Part shown: positions 32,634 to 43,100 of the stretch, in pieces
Layout of the letters: every line of letters starts with the position of its first letter
How positions within the stretch are numbered: the stretch's first letter is position 1
Origin: Kocuria soli
GTDB lineage: Bacteria; Actinomycetota; Actinomycetes; Actinomycetales; Micrococcaceae
DNA length: 64,000 nucleotides
Direction of reading: 5' to 3'
NCBI RefSeq assembly: GCF_003797835.1
Contig: NZ_RKMF01000004.1
Location: 124,001-188,000 of the forward strand
The notes under the pieces: generated by a model
The model's database searches: none
Told to the model about the DNA's origin: nothing
What the model saw: the letters and a program-made list of their open reading frames with translations, nothing else
Translations under genes and position numbers: made by a program

Positions 32634-35600
32634 CTAATCCTGCTGTGCTTCGTCCAGTTCATCCAGCCACGGCCCGATGGGGTTGCCGACCCACCGGGTC
32701 TTGTCCGGGGCCGACTCGCCACGCATGACCAGGGAGCCGGGACCGACCGTGGCGTAGCGGCCCAGGGTGGCCGCGGGCAGGATGACCGAGTTGGGGCCCA
32801 GCGTGGCCCCCGGGCCCAGCCGGACGGTGTCCATGGCCAGCACGCGGTCGTGGAACAGGTGCGTCTGGACCACGCAGCCACGGTTGACGGTGGCCGCGGT
32901 GCCCAGCTCGATCAGGTCGTGTTCGGGCAGCCAGTAGGTTTCGCTCCACACCCCGCTGCCGATCCTGGCACCCATCGCCTTGAAGTAGAGGTTGAGCAAT
33001 GCGGTACCGGGTACGTGGCGCAGCAGCCACGGGACGGCCACGGCCTCCACGAACGCATCGGCCAGTTCCCCGCGCCACACGAACCCGGACCACAGGGGGT
33101 GCTCGGACGGCTTCCACCGCCCCACGAGCACCCACTTGGCCAGCACCGCGCAGAGCACCGCCAGCAGACCACAGACCAGGAGCACGACGCCGGACAGCCC
33201 GGCCGCCGCACCGAGGTTCCACACGACAGCGACGAGCGTCAGTGCCACGAAGGCGAACAGATACAGGTACAGGTGGGCCAGCAGCGCCAGGACACGGCAG
33301 GTCTCGATCACCCCGCGCAGCACCCGCAGCCCGGTGGAGGGCTCGTAGGTCCGGGAGGAGTCGACGTCGCTGTGCGTACGGCGCAGCTTCTCCGGCGGTG
33401 ATCCCACCCACGAGGAGCCTGCCTTGGCCTTCTTCCGCCGCGGCGCGGCGGAGAGCACGGCCACCAAGGACTCCTTGGGCACCTTCCGCCCCGGCGCGGT
33501 CATGCCGGAGTTCCCGACGAACGCCCCGCGCCCGATCTTGACCCGTTCGATCCGCAGCCAGCCGCCGCCGAGTTCGTAGCCGCCGATCAGGGTGTCGTCG
33601 GCCAGGAAGGCACGTGCACCCACGCGGGTCAGGCTGGGGATCATGAGCACGGTGGAGGCCTCGGCGTCGCGGCCCACCTGGGCGCCCAGCGCCCGGAGCC
33701 ACCACGTGGTGGCCATCCCGGCGTACAGCGGGAACAACCACGTACGTGCCTCGTCCATGAGTCGGAGCGTCGTCCACGCCTGGAGCGCCTGTCTCCCCTG
33801 GACGGGGTGCGGGCCACCCTCCAGGCCGATCGCGCACAAGCGCACGAGCACCAGAATCATGACAGCGAGCGCGGCGTAGCCGGCCAGTCCGGCGAGCGGC
33901 AGCCACAGAGCCGCCGTCGTTATCGCCTCACCCAGGGTGTCGGTGCCGTTCAGCGGCAGCCACAGCACCACCAGACCCACCATCACGGCCAGCAACGGGA
34001 GCACGGCGATGACCAGTCCGGAGACCATGTAGAGGGCCGTGAACACCGGCCGGGACTTGGGGCGCGGGCCCCACGGTCCACGTGCATCACCCACGGGGGC
34101 CGCGGGGCAGCCCGACCAGCGCTGCTGCGCACCCACCGGCCCGAACACGGTGGAGCCGGGCGCAATTTCGGCGTCGTTGCCGATGCGGGCTCCGGGGACC
34201 AGCGTGGAGCGGGCACCCACGCGGGCGCGCTTGCCCACCTCGATCTCGCCCACGTGGACGGTGGCGCCGTCGATCCAGTAGCCCTGCATGTCGACCTCGG
34301 GCTCCACGGAGGCCCCGTTACCGAGTGTGAGGAAGCCGGTGATGGGTGGCATGGCGTGCAGGTCGACGTCGCGACCCAGCCTGCATCCCAGCCAGCGGGC
34401 GTACCAGCGGACCATGCCTGCCACGCCGATCTGCCCGACTCCCATTTCCTCGGCGAAGCGTTCGGCGAACCACAGCCGCAGGTGCGTTCGTCCGCCGCGG
34501 CGGTAGGCCCCCGGCTTCAGGCCCTTCAGCACCAGGCGGGCGACGCCGGCGGCCGTGGCCAGGCGACCGAGCGGGAAGACCAAGATCACCCACAGGAGTC
34601 CGAGGACCCACCACGGTGCGAGCCCCACGGCCTCGGCCGGGACGGACCACCCGAGCAGATCGGCGACACGCACGCCCAGTGCCAGCCACAGGAGCAGCCG
34701 CAGCCCGCCGATGGTTCGTAGGCCCACCAGCGCCGCCAGCTGGACGGCCTGCGTGGACCGACGCACCGGCCGGACCCGCTCGTTGAGCCGCCCCACGGGG
34801 GTGTCCAGCGTGTCCAGCCAGGCCGCGAACTCCCCGATCCGGGGGTGTTCGTACACGTCGGCCACGGTCGCGTTGACGTGGCGTTCGCGCACGCGCGCCA
34901 CGATCTGGGCGGCGGTCAGCGACCCGCCACCCAGGGCGAAGAAGTCCTCGTCGGGTCCGGCGGGCCGGGATCCCAGTACGTCGTTCCAGATCTCGGCCAG
35001 CCACGTCGCCGTCTCCCCCAGGTCCGCGGAGGCGGCGGCGCCGTCGTCGGGAAGGGGCCACGGGAGTGCGTCACGGTCGATCTTGCCGCTGGTGCGCGTG
35101 GGGAGGTCGTCGATGACGGCCAGGCGCGGAACCAGGGCGGCGGGCATGTCCGCGCGCAGTCGTTCCAGGCACGCGGCACGGTCGAAGGCGTCGTCCACCG
35201 TGAGGTACCCGACGATCAGCGAGTTGCCGCTGCCCGTCTTGCGGACCGCGGCCGCCGCGCCCACCACGCCGGGGAGGGCCAGGAGGGAGGCGTCGATCTC
35301 CCCCAGCTCGATGCGCCGTCCACCGACCTTGACCTGGTCGTCCGCGCGGCCCTTGAACAGGAGCCCGGCGGGGTCGTTGACCACCACGTCGCCCGAGCGG
35401 TAGGCGCGCTGCCAGCCGAGCGTGGGCATGGGCGCGTACTTCTCGGCGTCCTTCTCCGGGTCCAGGTAGCGCGCGAGGCCCACCCCGCCGATGATCAGCT
35501 CGCCGCTCTCGCCCTCAGGTACGGGCTGCCCGTCGCCGTCCACGACGGCCAGGTCCCAGCCGTCGAGCGGGAGGCCGATGCGAACCGGGGGCTCTCCGGT

Positions 35601-36545
35601 CAGTTGCGCGGCGCAGGCGACGACGGTCGCCTCCGTGGGTCCGTAGGTGTTCCAGACCTCGCGCTCGGCGTTGGCCAGGCGGGCGCCGATCTCGGGCGGG
35701 CAGGCCTCGCCACCCAGGATCAGCAAGCGCACGGCCTTCAGGGCCTCGGCGGGCCACAGGGAGACCAGGGTAGGGACCGTTGAGACCACCGTGACCGCGT
35801 TGGCCACCAGCCACGGCCCCAGGTCCATGCCGGAGCGCACCAGCGAGCGCGGCGCGGGGATCAGGCAGCCGCCGTGGGCCCAGGCCAGCCACATCTCCTC
35901 GCAGCTGGCGTCGAAGGCCACCGAGAGGCCGGCCATGACCCGGTCGCCGGGCCCGATGGGCCGTCGTTGCAGGAAGAGCCGGGACTCGGCATCCACGAAC
36001 GCGGCGGCGCTGCGGTGGCTGACCGCCACACCTTTGGGCTTGCCCGTGGAGCCGGAGGTGAAGATGACCCAGCAGTCGTCGTCCAACGACGGCGGCGTGG
36101 GTTCAGCGGGTGGGCGCGGCTCCGGGAGTCGGCTGGTGACGATCAGATCGGCGGTGATGACCGCGGCCACCGCGGCTTCCGAGAACACGGTCCGGGCACG
36201 CTCGTCGGGGTCGTCGGCGTCTACGGGGACGTACCCGGCGCCGGCCAGGAGGATGCCCATGATGGCGAGGTACAGGTCCGCCGTGCCGGAGGGCACGCGG
36301 ACGCCGACCTTGTCCCCGGCGCCGATCCCGAGGGCCGAGAGTTCGGCGGCGACCTCTCCGGCGGCCTCGTGGAACTCGTCGTAGGTCAGGTGCGCTTCCC
36401 CCGCTTCGAGCGCGGGGGCGGAACCGTGGCGTTCGACCGTTTCCAGGAAGACGTCCACCAGGGTGCGTGGTGTGGGGGCGCGGTCTCCGGCGAGCAGGGG
36501 GCTCCGGACACCGATGTGTGGCGAGTCAGTCGGCGAATCTGTCAC
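32634..36545 (-). CDS. Pls-type single-module NRPS (epsilon-poly-lysine synthetase family)
   Basis: 1303 residues (S. albulus Pls is about 1319). An adenylation domain (1-500) has TSGSTGKPKG at 163, YGPTEA at 301 and Lys488. A thiolation domain has FFALGGGSL with Ser542 for phosphopantetheine. Then come alternating membrane helices and three soluble hexapeptide-rich tandem domains (for example around residues 760-830, 1000-1040 and 1230-1290), the Pls/PosA C-terminal architecture in place of a thioesterase. The specificity residues I read by alignment to GrsA are D212 A213 E216 S255 I276 G278 T300 V308 V309 K488, close to lysine-type codes. This supports an isopeptide homopolymer of a basic amino acid. 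The product is inferred; no polymer was shown. Start GTG 36545. Confidence 0.85.
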   Translation of the reverse strand: MTDSPTDSPHIGVRSPLLAGDRAPTPRTLVDVFLETVERHGSAPALEAGEAHLTYDEFHEAAGEVAAELSALGIGAGDKVGVRVPSGTADLYLAIMGILLAGAGYVPVDADDPDERARTVFSEAAVAAVITADLIVTSRLPEPRPPAEPTPPSLDDDCWVIFTSGSTGKPKGVAVSHRSAAAFVDAESRLFLQRRPIGPGDRVMAGLSVAFDASCEEMWLAWAHGGCLIPAPRSLVRSGMDLGPWLVANAVTVVSTVPTLVSLWPAEALKAVRLLILGGEACPPEIGARLANAEREVWNTYGPTEATVVACAAQLTGEPPVRIGLPLDGWDLAVVDGDGQPVPEGESGELIIGGVGLARYLDPEKDAEKYAPMPTLGWQRAYRSGDVVVNDPAGLLFKGRADDQVKVGGRRIELGEIDASLLALPGVVGAAAAVRKTGSGNSLIVGYLTVDDAFDRAACLERLRADMPAALVPRLAVIDDLPTRTSGKIDRDALPWPLPDDGAAASADLGETATWLAEIWNDVLGSRPAGPDEDFFALGGGSLTAAQIVARVRERHVNATVADVYEHPRIGEFAAWLDTLDTPVGRLNERVRPVRRSTQAVQLAALVGLRTIGGLRLLLWLALGVRVADLLGWSVPAEAVGLAPWWVLGLLWVILVFPLGRLATAAGVARLVLKGLKPGAYRRGGRTHLRLWFAERFAEEMGVGQIGVAGMVRWYARWLGCRLGRDVDLHAMPPITGFLTLGNGASVEPEVDMQGYWIDGATVHVGEIEVGKRARVGARSTLVPGARIGNDAEIAPGSTVFGPVGAQQRWSGCPAAPVGDARGPWGPRPKSRPVFTALYMVSGLVIAVLPLLAVMVGLVVLWLPLNGTDTLGEAITTAALWLPLAGLAGYAALAVMILVLVRLCAIGLEGGPHPVQGRQALQAWTTLRLMDEARTWLFPLYAGMATTWWLRALGAQVGRDAEASTVLMIPSLTRVGARAFLADDTLIGGYELGGGWLRIERVKIGRGAFVGNSGMTAPGRKVPKESLVAVLSAAPRRKKAKAGSSWVGSPPEKLRRTHSDVDSSRTYEPSTGLRVLRGVIETCRVLALLAHLYLYLFAFVALTLVAVVWNLGAAAGLSGVVLLVCGLLAVLCAVLAKWVLVGRWKPSEHPLWSGFVWRGELADAFVEAVAVPWLLRHVPGTALLNLYFKAMGARIGSGVWSETYWLPEHDLIELGTAATVNRGCVVQTHLFHDRVLAMDTVRLGPGATLGPNSVILPAATLGRYATVGPGSLVMRGESAPDKTRWVGNPIGPWLDELDEAQQD

Positions 36546-36635
36546 ATAGGGATTCTGTCAAAACCCGGGCTGCGGAAAGGCGGACGCGCCATGTCCTGCG
36601 GGTTACGAGGGGGAAGCACGGAACGTTTGCATGTT

Positions 36636-36654
36636 TTCTTGATTCATTCCAGAA
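36636..36654. promoter_or_regulatory. Putative FurA box upstream of furA-katG
   Basis: TTCTTGATTCATTCCAGAA is a 19-base imperfect dyad (TTCT.GA.T.A.TC.AGAA) about 12 bases before the furA start, in the position where mycobacterial and streptomycete FurA proteins autoregulate. Assignment is by position and symmetry only. Confidence 0.45.
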
Positions 36655-36665
36655 ACCGGGGCACG

Positions 36666-37169
36666 ATGGTGACCATGAGCACAGTCCAGGCGGAGGAGCA
36701 CCGCGAGCGCGAGATGTTGCGGGGCGTGGGGCTCCGCGTCACGCAACCACGTGTGGCCGTGCTCGGTGCACTGCGGAGGCATCCGCACGCGGACGCTTCC
36801 GCCATCCTGGGCGCGGTCCGGCAGGCCGTTCCGTCCGTGTCCCACCAGGCGGTCTACGACTGTCTGCACGCGCTGACAGAATCCGGCCTGGTCCGTTCCA
36901 TTCAGCCCGCCGGCTCCCCCGCCCGGTACGAGATCCGCCGGAACGACAACCACCACCACCTGGTCTGCCGCGGTTGCGGTGAAGTGGTGGACATTCCCTG
37001 CCAGACCGGCTCAGCACCGTGCCTGCACACCGACGACGACCACGGTTACGCGATCGACGAGGCCGAGGTCTATTTCTGGGGCCTGTGCCCGGCCTGCCAA
37101 GCGGGCCACGCCACACGCCCCACCGAGTTTCCCACCCAGTCACACAGAGATCGAGAGGATCAGAAGTGA
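36666..37169 (+). CDS. furA: Fur-family peroxide-sensing repressor (FurA/CatR type)
   Basis: About 167 residues. The winged helix [20 protein letters not shown] leads to [19 protein letters not shown]. The metal-site region [20 protein letters not shown] and [11 protein letters not shown] has two CxxC pairs for structural zinc. Upstream of katG this is the classical FurA/KatG peroxide-response arrangement. The start is ATG 36666, with ATG 36675 (MSTVQAEE) as the alternative. The stop TGA overlaps the katG GTG by four bases (GTGA), indicating translational coupling. Confidence 0.9.
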   Translation: MVTMSTVQAEEHREREMLRGVGLRVTQPRVAVLGALRRHPHADASAILGAVRQAVPSVSHQAVYDCLHALTESGLVRSIQPAGSPARYEIRRNDNHHHLVCRGCGEVVDIPCQTGSAPCLHTDDDHGYAIDEAEVYFWGLCPACQAGHATRPTEFPTQSHRDREDQK

Positions 37170-39433
37170 GCGACGACCAGAAGCAGTTCCCCCACGGTGA
37201 CGACACCACGACGATCGGTGAGATGACCGAGACGGCGGCCACCGGCCTCCCGCAGGAGCCGGTCCAGGAGTCCTCCGAGGGCAAGTGCCCGGTGGCCCAC
37301 GGCGCCTCGCTGCCCCACCCGACGTCGGGCGATGCCAACCAGCAGTGGTGGCCGAACCGCCTGAACCTGAAGATCCTGGCCAAGGAGCAGCCGGTCATCA
37401 ACCCGCATGACCCGGACTTCGACTACGGCGCGGCTTTCGAGGCGCTGGATCTCAACGAGGTCAAGCAGTACATCGGCGAGGTGCTGACCACCTCCAAGGA
37501 CTGGTGGCCCGCCGACTTCGGCAACTACGGCCCCTTCATCATCCGCATGGCCTGGCACGGTGCGGGTACTTACCGTTCCATGGACGGCCGCGGCGGCGCC
37601 GGCACCGGTCAGCAGCGATTCGCCCCGCTGAACTCCTGGCCGGACAACGCCTCCCTGGACAAGGCCCGGCGTCTGCTGTGGCCGGTCAAGAAGAAGTACG
37701 GCCAGTCCCTGTCCTGGGCCGACCTGTTCGTGCTCGCGGGCAACGTGGCACACGAGATCATGGGCATGCCCACCTTCGGTTTCTCCGGCGGTCGTGTGGA
37801 TGCCTACGAGCCCGAGGACGACGTCTACTGGGGCCCGGAGACCGAGTGGACCAACGGCGGCGCCGAGCGCTACAAGGGTGAGCGCGACCTGGACAACCCG
37901 CTGGCCGCCGTCGAAATGGGTCTGATCTACGTCAACCCGGAGGGCCCGGAGGGTGAGCCGGATCCGAAGAAGTCCGCGATCGACATCCGCGAGACCTTCG
38001 GCCGTATGGGCATGAACGACGAGGAGACCGTGGCGCTGATCGGTGGCGGTCACACCTTCGGCAAGACCCACGGTGCGTCCACGGTTCCGGAACACGTGGG
38101 TCCGGAGCCCGAGGCTGCCCCGTTGGAGCAGATGGGTCTGGGCTGGAAGAACTCCTACGGCTCGGGTGCCGGTCGCGATGCGATCACCTCCGGCCTGGAG
38201 GTCACCTGGACCTACCACCCGACCCGCTGGGACAACGAGTTCTTCCACATCCTCTACGCCTACGAGTGGGAGCTGTTCCACTCCCCCGCCGGCGCGCAGC
38301 AGTGGCGTCCGGTCAACGGCGGCGGTTCGGACATGGTGCCGGAGGCCGACGGCAACGGCCGCCGCGAGCCGCGCATGCTGACCTCCGACCTGGCACTGCG
38401 TGAGGACCCGGAGTACGACAAGATTTCGCGCCGATTCAAGGACGACTTCGCCGCGTTCCAGGACGCCTACGCCCGCGCGTGGTTCAAGCTGACCCACCGC
38501 GACATGGGCCCGATCTCCCGCCACCTGGGCGCGGAGGTTCCCACCGAGGAACTGGTGTGGATGGACCCGATCCCCGCACCCGCTTCCGTGCCCGGTGATT
38601 CCGAGGTTGCCGCGATCAAGGATGCCGTGGCCGCTGCCGGGCTGTCCGTGACCGACGTGGTCAAGACCGCCTGGGCCGCTGCCTCCACCTTCCGTCACTC
38701 GGACTTCCGCGGTGGCGCCAACGGTGGCCGCATCCGCCTGGAGCCGCAGCGTTCGTGGGAGGTCAACGAGCCGTCCGTGACCGGGCCGGTGATTTCCGCT
38801 CTGGAGACCATTGCGTCCGATCACGGTGTGTCCTTTGCGGACACGGTGGTGATCGCGGGCAACTGGGCCGTGGAGAAGGCTGCTGCCGATGGTGGTGTTT
38901 CGGTGTCCGTGCCGTTCACGGCCGGGCGCGGGGATGCTACGCAGGAGCAGACGGACGTGGACGGTCAGAACTTCCTGGAGCCCAAGGTCGACGGCTTCCG
39001 CAACTACGATCCGCGCGGGAACAAGGAGTTCCCGGCCGAGTTCGCGCTCATCGACCGGGCCAACCTGCTGGGCCTCTCCGCCCCGGAGATGACCGTTCTG
39101 GTGGCCGGCCTGCGTGTGCTGGGGGCCGTTCACGGCGGGTCTTCCGACGGTGTGTTCACCGATCGCGTGGGTGTGCTGTCCAACGACTTCCTGGTGGCGC
39201 TGACGGACATCGACACCCAGTGGGAGAAGGTGGCCGAGGGCCACTACCGCGGTGTGACCGCCGATGGTCGCGAGTGGACCGGCACCCGCAACGACCTGGT
39301 GTTCGGTTCGAACTCGGAGCTGCGGACCGTGGCTGAGGTGTACGCGGCGGACGACGCGAACGAGAAGTTCGTTCGCGACTTTGTTGCCGCGTGGGCGAAG
39401 GTCATGGATGCGGATCGGTTCGACGTGAAGTGA
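37166..39433 (+). CDS. katG: Catalase-peroxidase KatG
   Basis: 755 residues of the two-domain bacterial catalase-peroxidase. The distal heme motif [20 protein letters not shown] contains Arg-Trp-His. The Met-Tyr-Trp adduct tyrosine is expected in [13 protein letters not shown], and the proximal heme histidine is in [15 protein letters not shown]. It detoxifies hydrogen peroxide and also activates isoniazid-type prodrugs in mycobacteria. Start GTG 37166 ([13 protein letters not shown]) overlaps furA. Co-transcribed and repressed by FurA; ends at a strong terminator. Confidence 0.95.
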   Translation: MSDDQKQFPHGDDTTTIGEMTETAATGLPQEPVQESSEGKCPVAHGASLPHPTSGDANQQWWPNRLNLKILAKEQPVINPHDPDFDYGAAFEALDLNEVKQYIGEVLTTSKDWWPADFGNYGPFIIRMAWHGAGTYRSMDGRGGAGTGQQRFAPLNSWPDNASLDKARRLLWPVKKKYGQSLSWADLFVLAGNVAHEIMGMPTFGFSGGRVDAYEPEDDVYWGPETEWTNGGAERYKGERDLDNPLAAVEMGLIYVNPEGPEGEPDPKKSAIDIRETFGRMGMNDEETVALIGGGHTFGKTHGASTVPEHVGPEPEAAPLEQMGLGWKNSYGSGAGRDAITSGLEVTWTYHPTRWDNEFFHILYAYEWELFHSPAGAQQWRPVNGGGSDMVPEADGNGRREPRMLTSDLALREDPEYDKISRRFKDDFAAFQDAYARAWFKLTHRDMGPISRHLGAEVPTEELVWMDPIPAPASVPGDSEVAAIKDAVAAAGLSVTDVVKTAWAAASTFRHSDFRGGANGGRIRLEPQRSWEVNEPSVTGPVISALETIASDHGVSFADTVVIAGNWAVEKAAADGGVSVSVPFTAGRGDATQEQTDVDGQNFLEPKVDGFRNYDPRGNKEFPAEFALIDRANLLGLSAPEMTVLVAGLRVLGAVHGGSSDGVFTDRVGVLSNDFLVALTDIDTQWEKVAEGHYRGVTADGREWTGTRNDLVFGSNSELRTVAEVYAADDANEKFVRDFVAAWAKVMDADRFDVK

Positions 39434-39455
39434 TCTGATTGGTCAAGTGAATGTG

Positions 39456-39483
39456 AGTGGCGCCCGCTTCGGCGGGCGCCACT
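39456..39483. terminator. katG terminator with UUCG loop
   Basis: AGTGGCGCCCGC-TTCG-GCGGGCGCCACT: 12 perfect pairs closed by a UUCG tetraloop and followed by GGTGTTT. A textbook strong terminator that also marks the left border of the accessory island. Confidence 0.85.
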
Positions 39484-39883
39484 GGTGTTTCGGAGCGGAG
39501 GACCGCGTCATCCCATTGACCTCTGGACGGTTGAGGGTCGCACTGGGGCTGCCCTAGCACCACCGGCGGCCGGGTTCAGATGTCGACTGACAGCCCGCCC
39601 GAACCCCAAGCAACGCACAGCCCGATGGACCAATCATCAAGGACGACTGGCGTTGACGGAGTGCCAACATGGAAGCTGCCCCGCGGCAACGCTTCGGCCA
39701 ATCGCTCGCTTTAGACTCATAATATGGTCAACTCGACCGGCTCCTGGCCCGGTTGTCCGCCCTGCTTCTTCTCGCGGGTCATGGTGGTCGTTCCAGCAAG
39801 TACGCTTCTTACGCCTTACACTATCGATTAGACATGCTGTGAAACTTGGCTACTCAGACGCCTCTCAAAACTTACTTGACGGC
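39484..39883. other. Gene-free left border of the island
   Basis: About 400 bases, less GC-rich toward the right. The only long frames look random. I see no RNA gene, repeat or integrase remnant. Confidence 0.5.
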
Positions 39884-40095
39884 CCGTAAACATCCGATAT
39901 GTCTTTTTCATTGAAGAAGCGGCAATTCTTAAGCCAAACAAACGTTTCATGACCGCAGGTCAGCAGGTCGTTCAGGCTGCGATCATGGAGTGGGCGCTGC
40001 GGCTTCGACAAGGAACGACTGGAATATATGCTGACAAATTCTCAAGCCAGGTGAAAAAGCTTCGCGCGTCTGAAACAATATTTGGCGTAGGCTGA
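39884..40095 (+). pseudogene. Short protein-like open frame just before the STAND gene
   Basis: From 39884 the frame reads NIRYVFFIEEAAILKPNKRF, then MTAGQQVVQAAIMEWALRLR and TGIYADKFSSQVKKLRASET, ending TGA 40095. The composition is protein-like and AT-richer than the core genome. The only ATG (39949) would give 48 residues, while the sequence is coherent before it. It is either a small gene with a non-standard start or the 3' piece of a lost gene. Not recognised. It lies 40 bases upstream of the STAND gene on the same strand. Confidence 0.4.
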
Positions 40096-40135
40096 CGTCA
40101 ACCTCAGTTTGCACCGATAAGCGGCAGGAGGCACC

Positions 40136-43100
40136 ATGGGCACCGACGGAGGTGTCGTGGCACTATACGGTTTCCGTTACCAGATGTTGCGCACGATGGA
40201 ACGTCTGCTCGACATGTATTCCCATGATCGTGACGGCGACTGGGCAATCGAGATCGAACATGCAACCCACGAAAGCGTCGACTACGCGGAGTACCGTGGT
40301 GGCCGACTCGCACGCGTTGTCCAGGTTAAAGCTTCCCGCCCAGGCAGCACTACCCGCTTGTGGGCATCCGAGATGCAAGGCATTCTCACGAAGCTTGCGG
40401 TAGCTTTCCCCGCGGCCGAACAAGTCGTACTCGAGTCAAACCGTCACGGCGGCTGGAAGAATATCGCCACAGTCTTGAATCAGCAGCCGAGCACGGCGGC
40501 GCCACAACTGGTGGCTTGGCATGATCCCCGTGATCTGGCGGCGGTCGAGGCTGACGTAGTCACCCGAATCGTCCACGCTCGCATGAGAGAAAGAGTCTCA
40601 TCTGCCCCCGAGGTGGCTGGTGCCCTGGCATGCCTCCTTGAAGCTCGTCTGTGGCAGACCGCCACTCTTGACACAGCAAACCTAGCAGCCGGTCAACGCC
40701 AACTCACGAGCGGAGACGTTGAAGCGCTGCTCGGTACGCCAGACCGCGACCTTGAGCAAGCCCTGGGAGAAGTATCTTGGAGTACACGGTGGCACCTGCC
40801 CCATGGTCTGTGGATCGACCGCAATGCAGCCCTGTCCTTTCTTGACCGCCACCTGACATCTCAATACCTGGATACACGCAATGTAGCATGTGCTGTACTC
40901 ACCGGATTTGGCGGCCTCGGGAAATCGACATGCGCAGCTAGGTTCGCCACTCTCCACGCCGACCAATACGCCATGGTTATCTGGTTGACGGCGTCCAGTC
41001 CCCAGCGCCTCATCGATGAAGTCAAAGAACTTCTGAGCCATCAATACGACGCCCTCACTGTCGCCAGCTGGGACGACTACGCCACTCGCACTGCGCTGCT
41101 GTCCTGGCTTGAGAGCACGCCCCGCAGCTGGCTGCTCATCTTTGATGACGTTGACCACGTCGACACAATTCGGGACTGGATCCCCCAAGTGGGCTACGGT
41201 CACACCCTCGTTACCTCCCGTGACGCTGCTTGGCCTGCTAGCCATGCCCCCTCTCTGGAACTTGGCATACTCACCGAACCCGAAATGAAGGATCTGGTCA
41301 CCCGGCGTTTGGGAGACATCGAGATAACCAAGGACGGCTTGCTTCGCCTCGCCCAGCTTACTGACCAATGGGCCCTGGCCGTCGACATGGTCTTGGCCTG
41401 GCTGTCACGCACCGGGCGCAACCTCGCCGACCTTGGCGACTATGAACCCCACGAAGCCCGTCAGCGCATCTTGGAGAAAGACGACTTGCTCCCCGCGGGC
41501 TATCCCGCCCCCGTCCTGCACGTCATCCTTGACACCCTCGCGCACGTTCAAGACGACAACCCCGCCGCCTACCGACTGCTCAGTGACGTCATCGCCTACG
41601 GTGCTACAGCAGTCCCCAGCTCCCTGGTCGCAAGCGATGCTTTCCAAGGCGTCGCTACCACCTTCAACGACGTCATTGCGTGCGACGATCTCATCACCGA
41701 ACTGCGTCACTTGTCCCTGATCCAACCAGCCACCCTCGAAGACCCTCGTCTAGGCCAATACCGACATCGTCTCGACGTCCACGGCCTTATTGCCGACATG
41801 ATCACTCTGCTCGAACCGCATGACCCGGAGCGCTGGCTCCACCTGACTGAACGGCTCAGCCTGCTCATCGAGACCTGCAACCAGCAACAGGACATCCCCC
41901 TCGCGCTTTCTCTAGCCCCCGTCATCACAGCCATCGACGACGCGGTCAAGTCCGGCGCCACAGCAGACCAGCACTACCTCACGCTACTCGGCAACACCGC
42001 AAACATCTGGGCCGTTGCCGGCAACTACCCTGTCGCGGTCTATCGACTAGTGCGCGAACGTACCCTGGCCCAAAGTATCGCTACCTATCAGCCTGACCAG
42101 GTGAACATCTTCACCTGGCTTGCGACCCTCGCCACCGGCCAACTCGTGTCCATCCTGATGACCATCGACCGGCCCGAAGAGGCCGTGTCCCTAGCGGAAG
42201 AGATCTCTCCCGACCTAGAACGTTTTATGGGCTACGCAAAACCCTCGTCGCTCAACAAACTTGTCGAAGGCATCCTCGACGCCATGGAAGCCGTGCGTCA
42301 TGACCATCTGAAACCAAGAGCTGCCGCAGTAAGGTCCCTCCTTGAGAATGAGCAGCTTTCGGTCCGTCCCAGCCCAGTGCGCGCCATCGAACTCGCGCTA
42401 CGAAACGACGACTTCGTGACCGCACTCGGCATCGCTAACGTAACTCTACAGTTCACCACCCTGCCGGTGGACCGCATTGAGCTGCTATGCCGTCGCGCTG
42501 AAGCCCTTGCCACCAGCGATGTTAATGAGAGTGACGCAACTCTGCGCGAAGCTATTGCCTGCGCACACGAAAATGAAGTCGACCCCCACCGCGCCACCGA
42601 CCTTGCTCTCAACACCCTGCACCAACGTGTCGTGCATATCCTGAACCGCCCGATTACCGCCGATTCCAGCCAACTCCAGTATTACCGCGGCTGGTTCGAC
42701 ATCCTGGACGACCTCGTTCCATTGCCCGAAAGGCCGTTGGAACAAGCCAAGATCTGCACCGCCCACCTGTGGCGGGGGTTGATCAACGACCCAAGCGTCC
42801 CAGCCACGGACGCGCAGCAGCTGCCCCAACTGCTGCAGGCTGCGCGCGCGAGCGAGTCATCAACAGAAGAACTCATCGGTCTACACAGTGCCGCAAACCA
42901 GAGCCTTTTCATCCACGACTATCTCCTCCTACCGCATGTCGTTCAAGCCACTGCCATAGCGAGAATAGGCAACACTGTCCTGCTCGGACTCGCCACAGAA
43001 GACGAAGCCACTGTAGCCACGGCCTGCATGAAGGCGCACTTAAACCGCTGCTATAGCTTCTCAGCCACTCGCTACAGCACCAGGGCATTGGTCAAGACCC

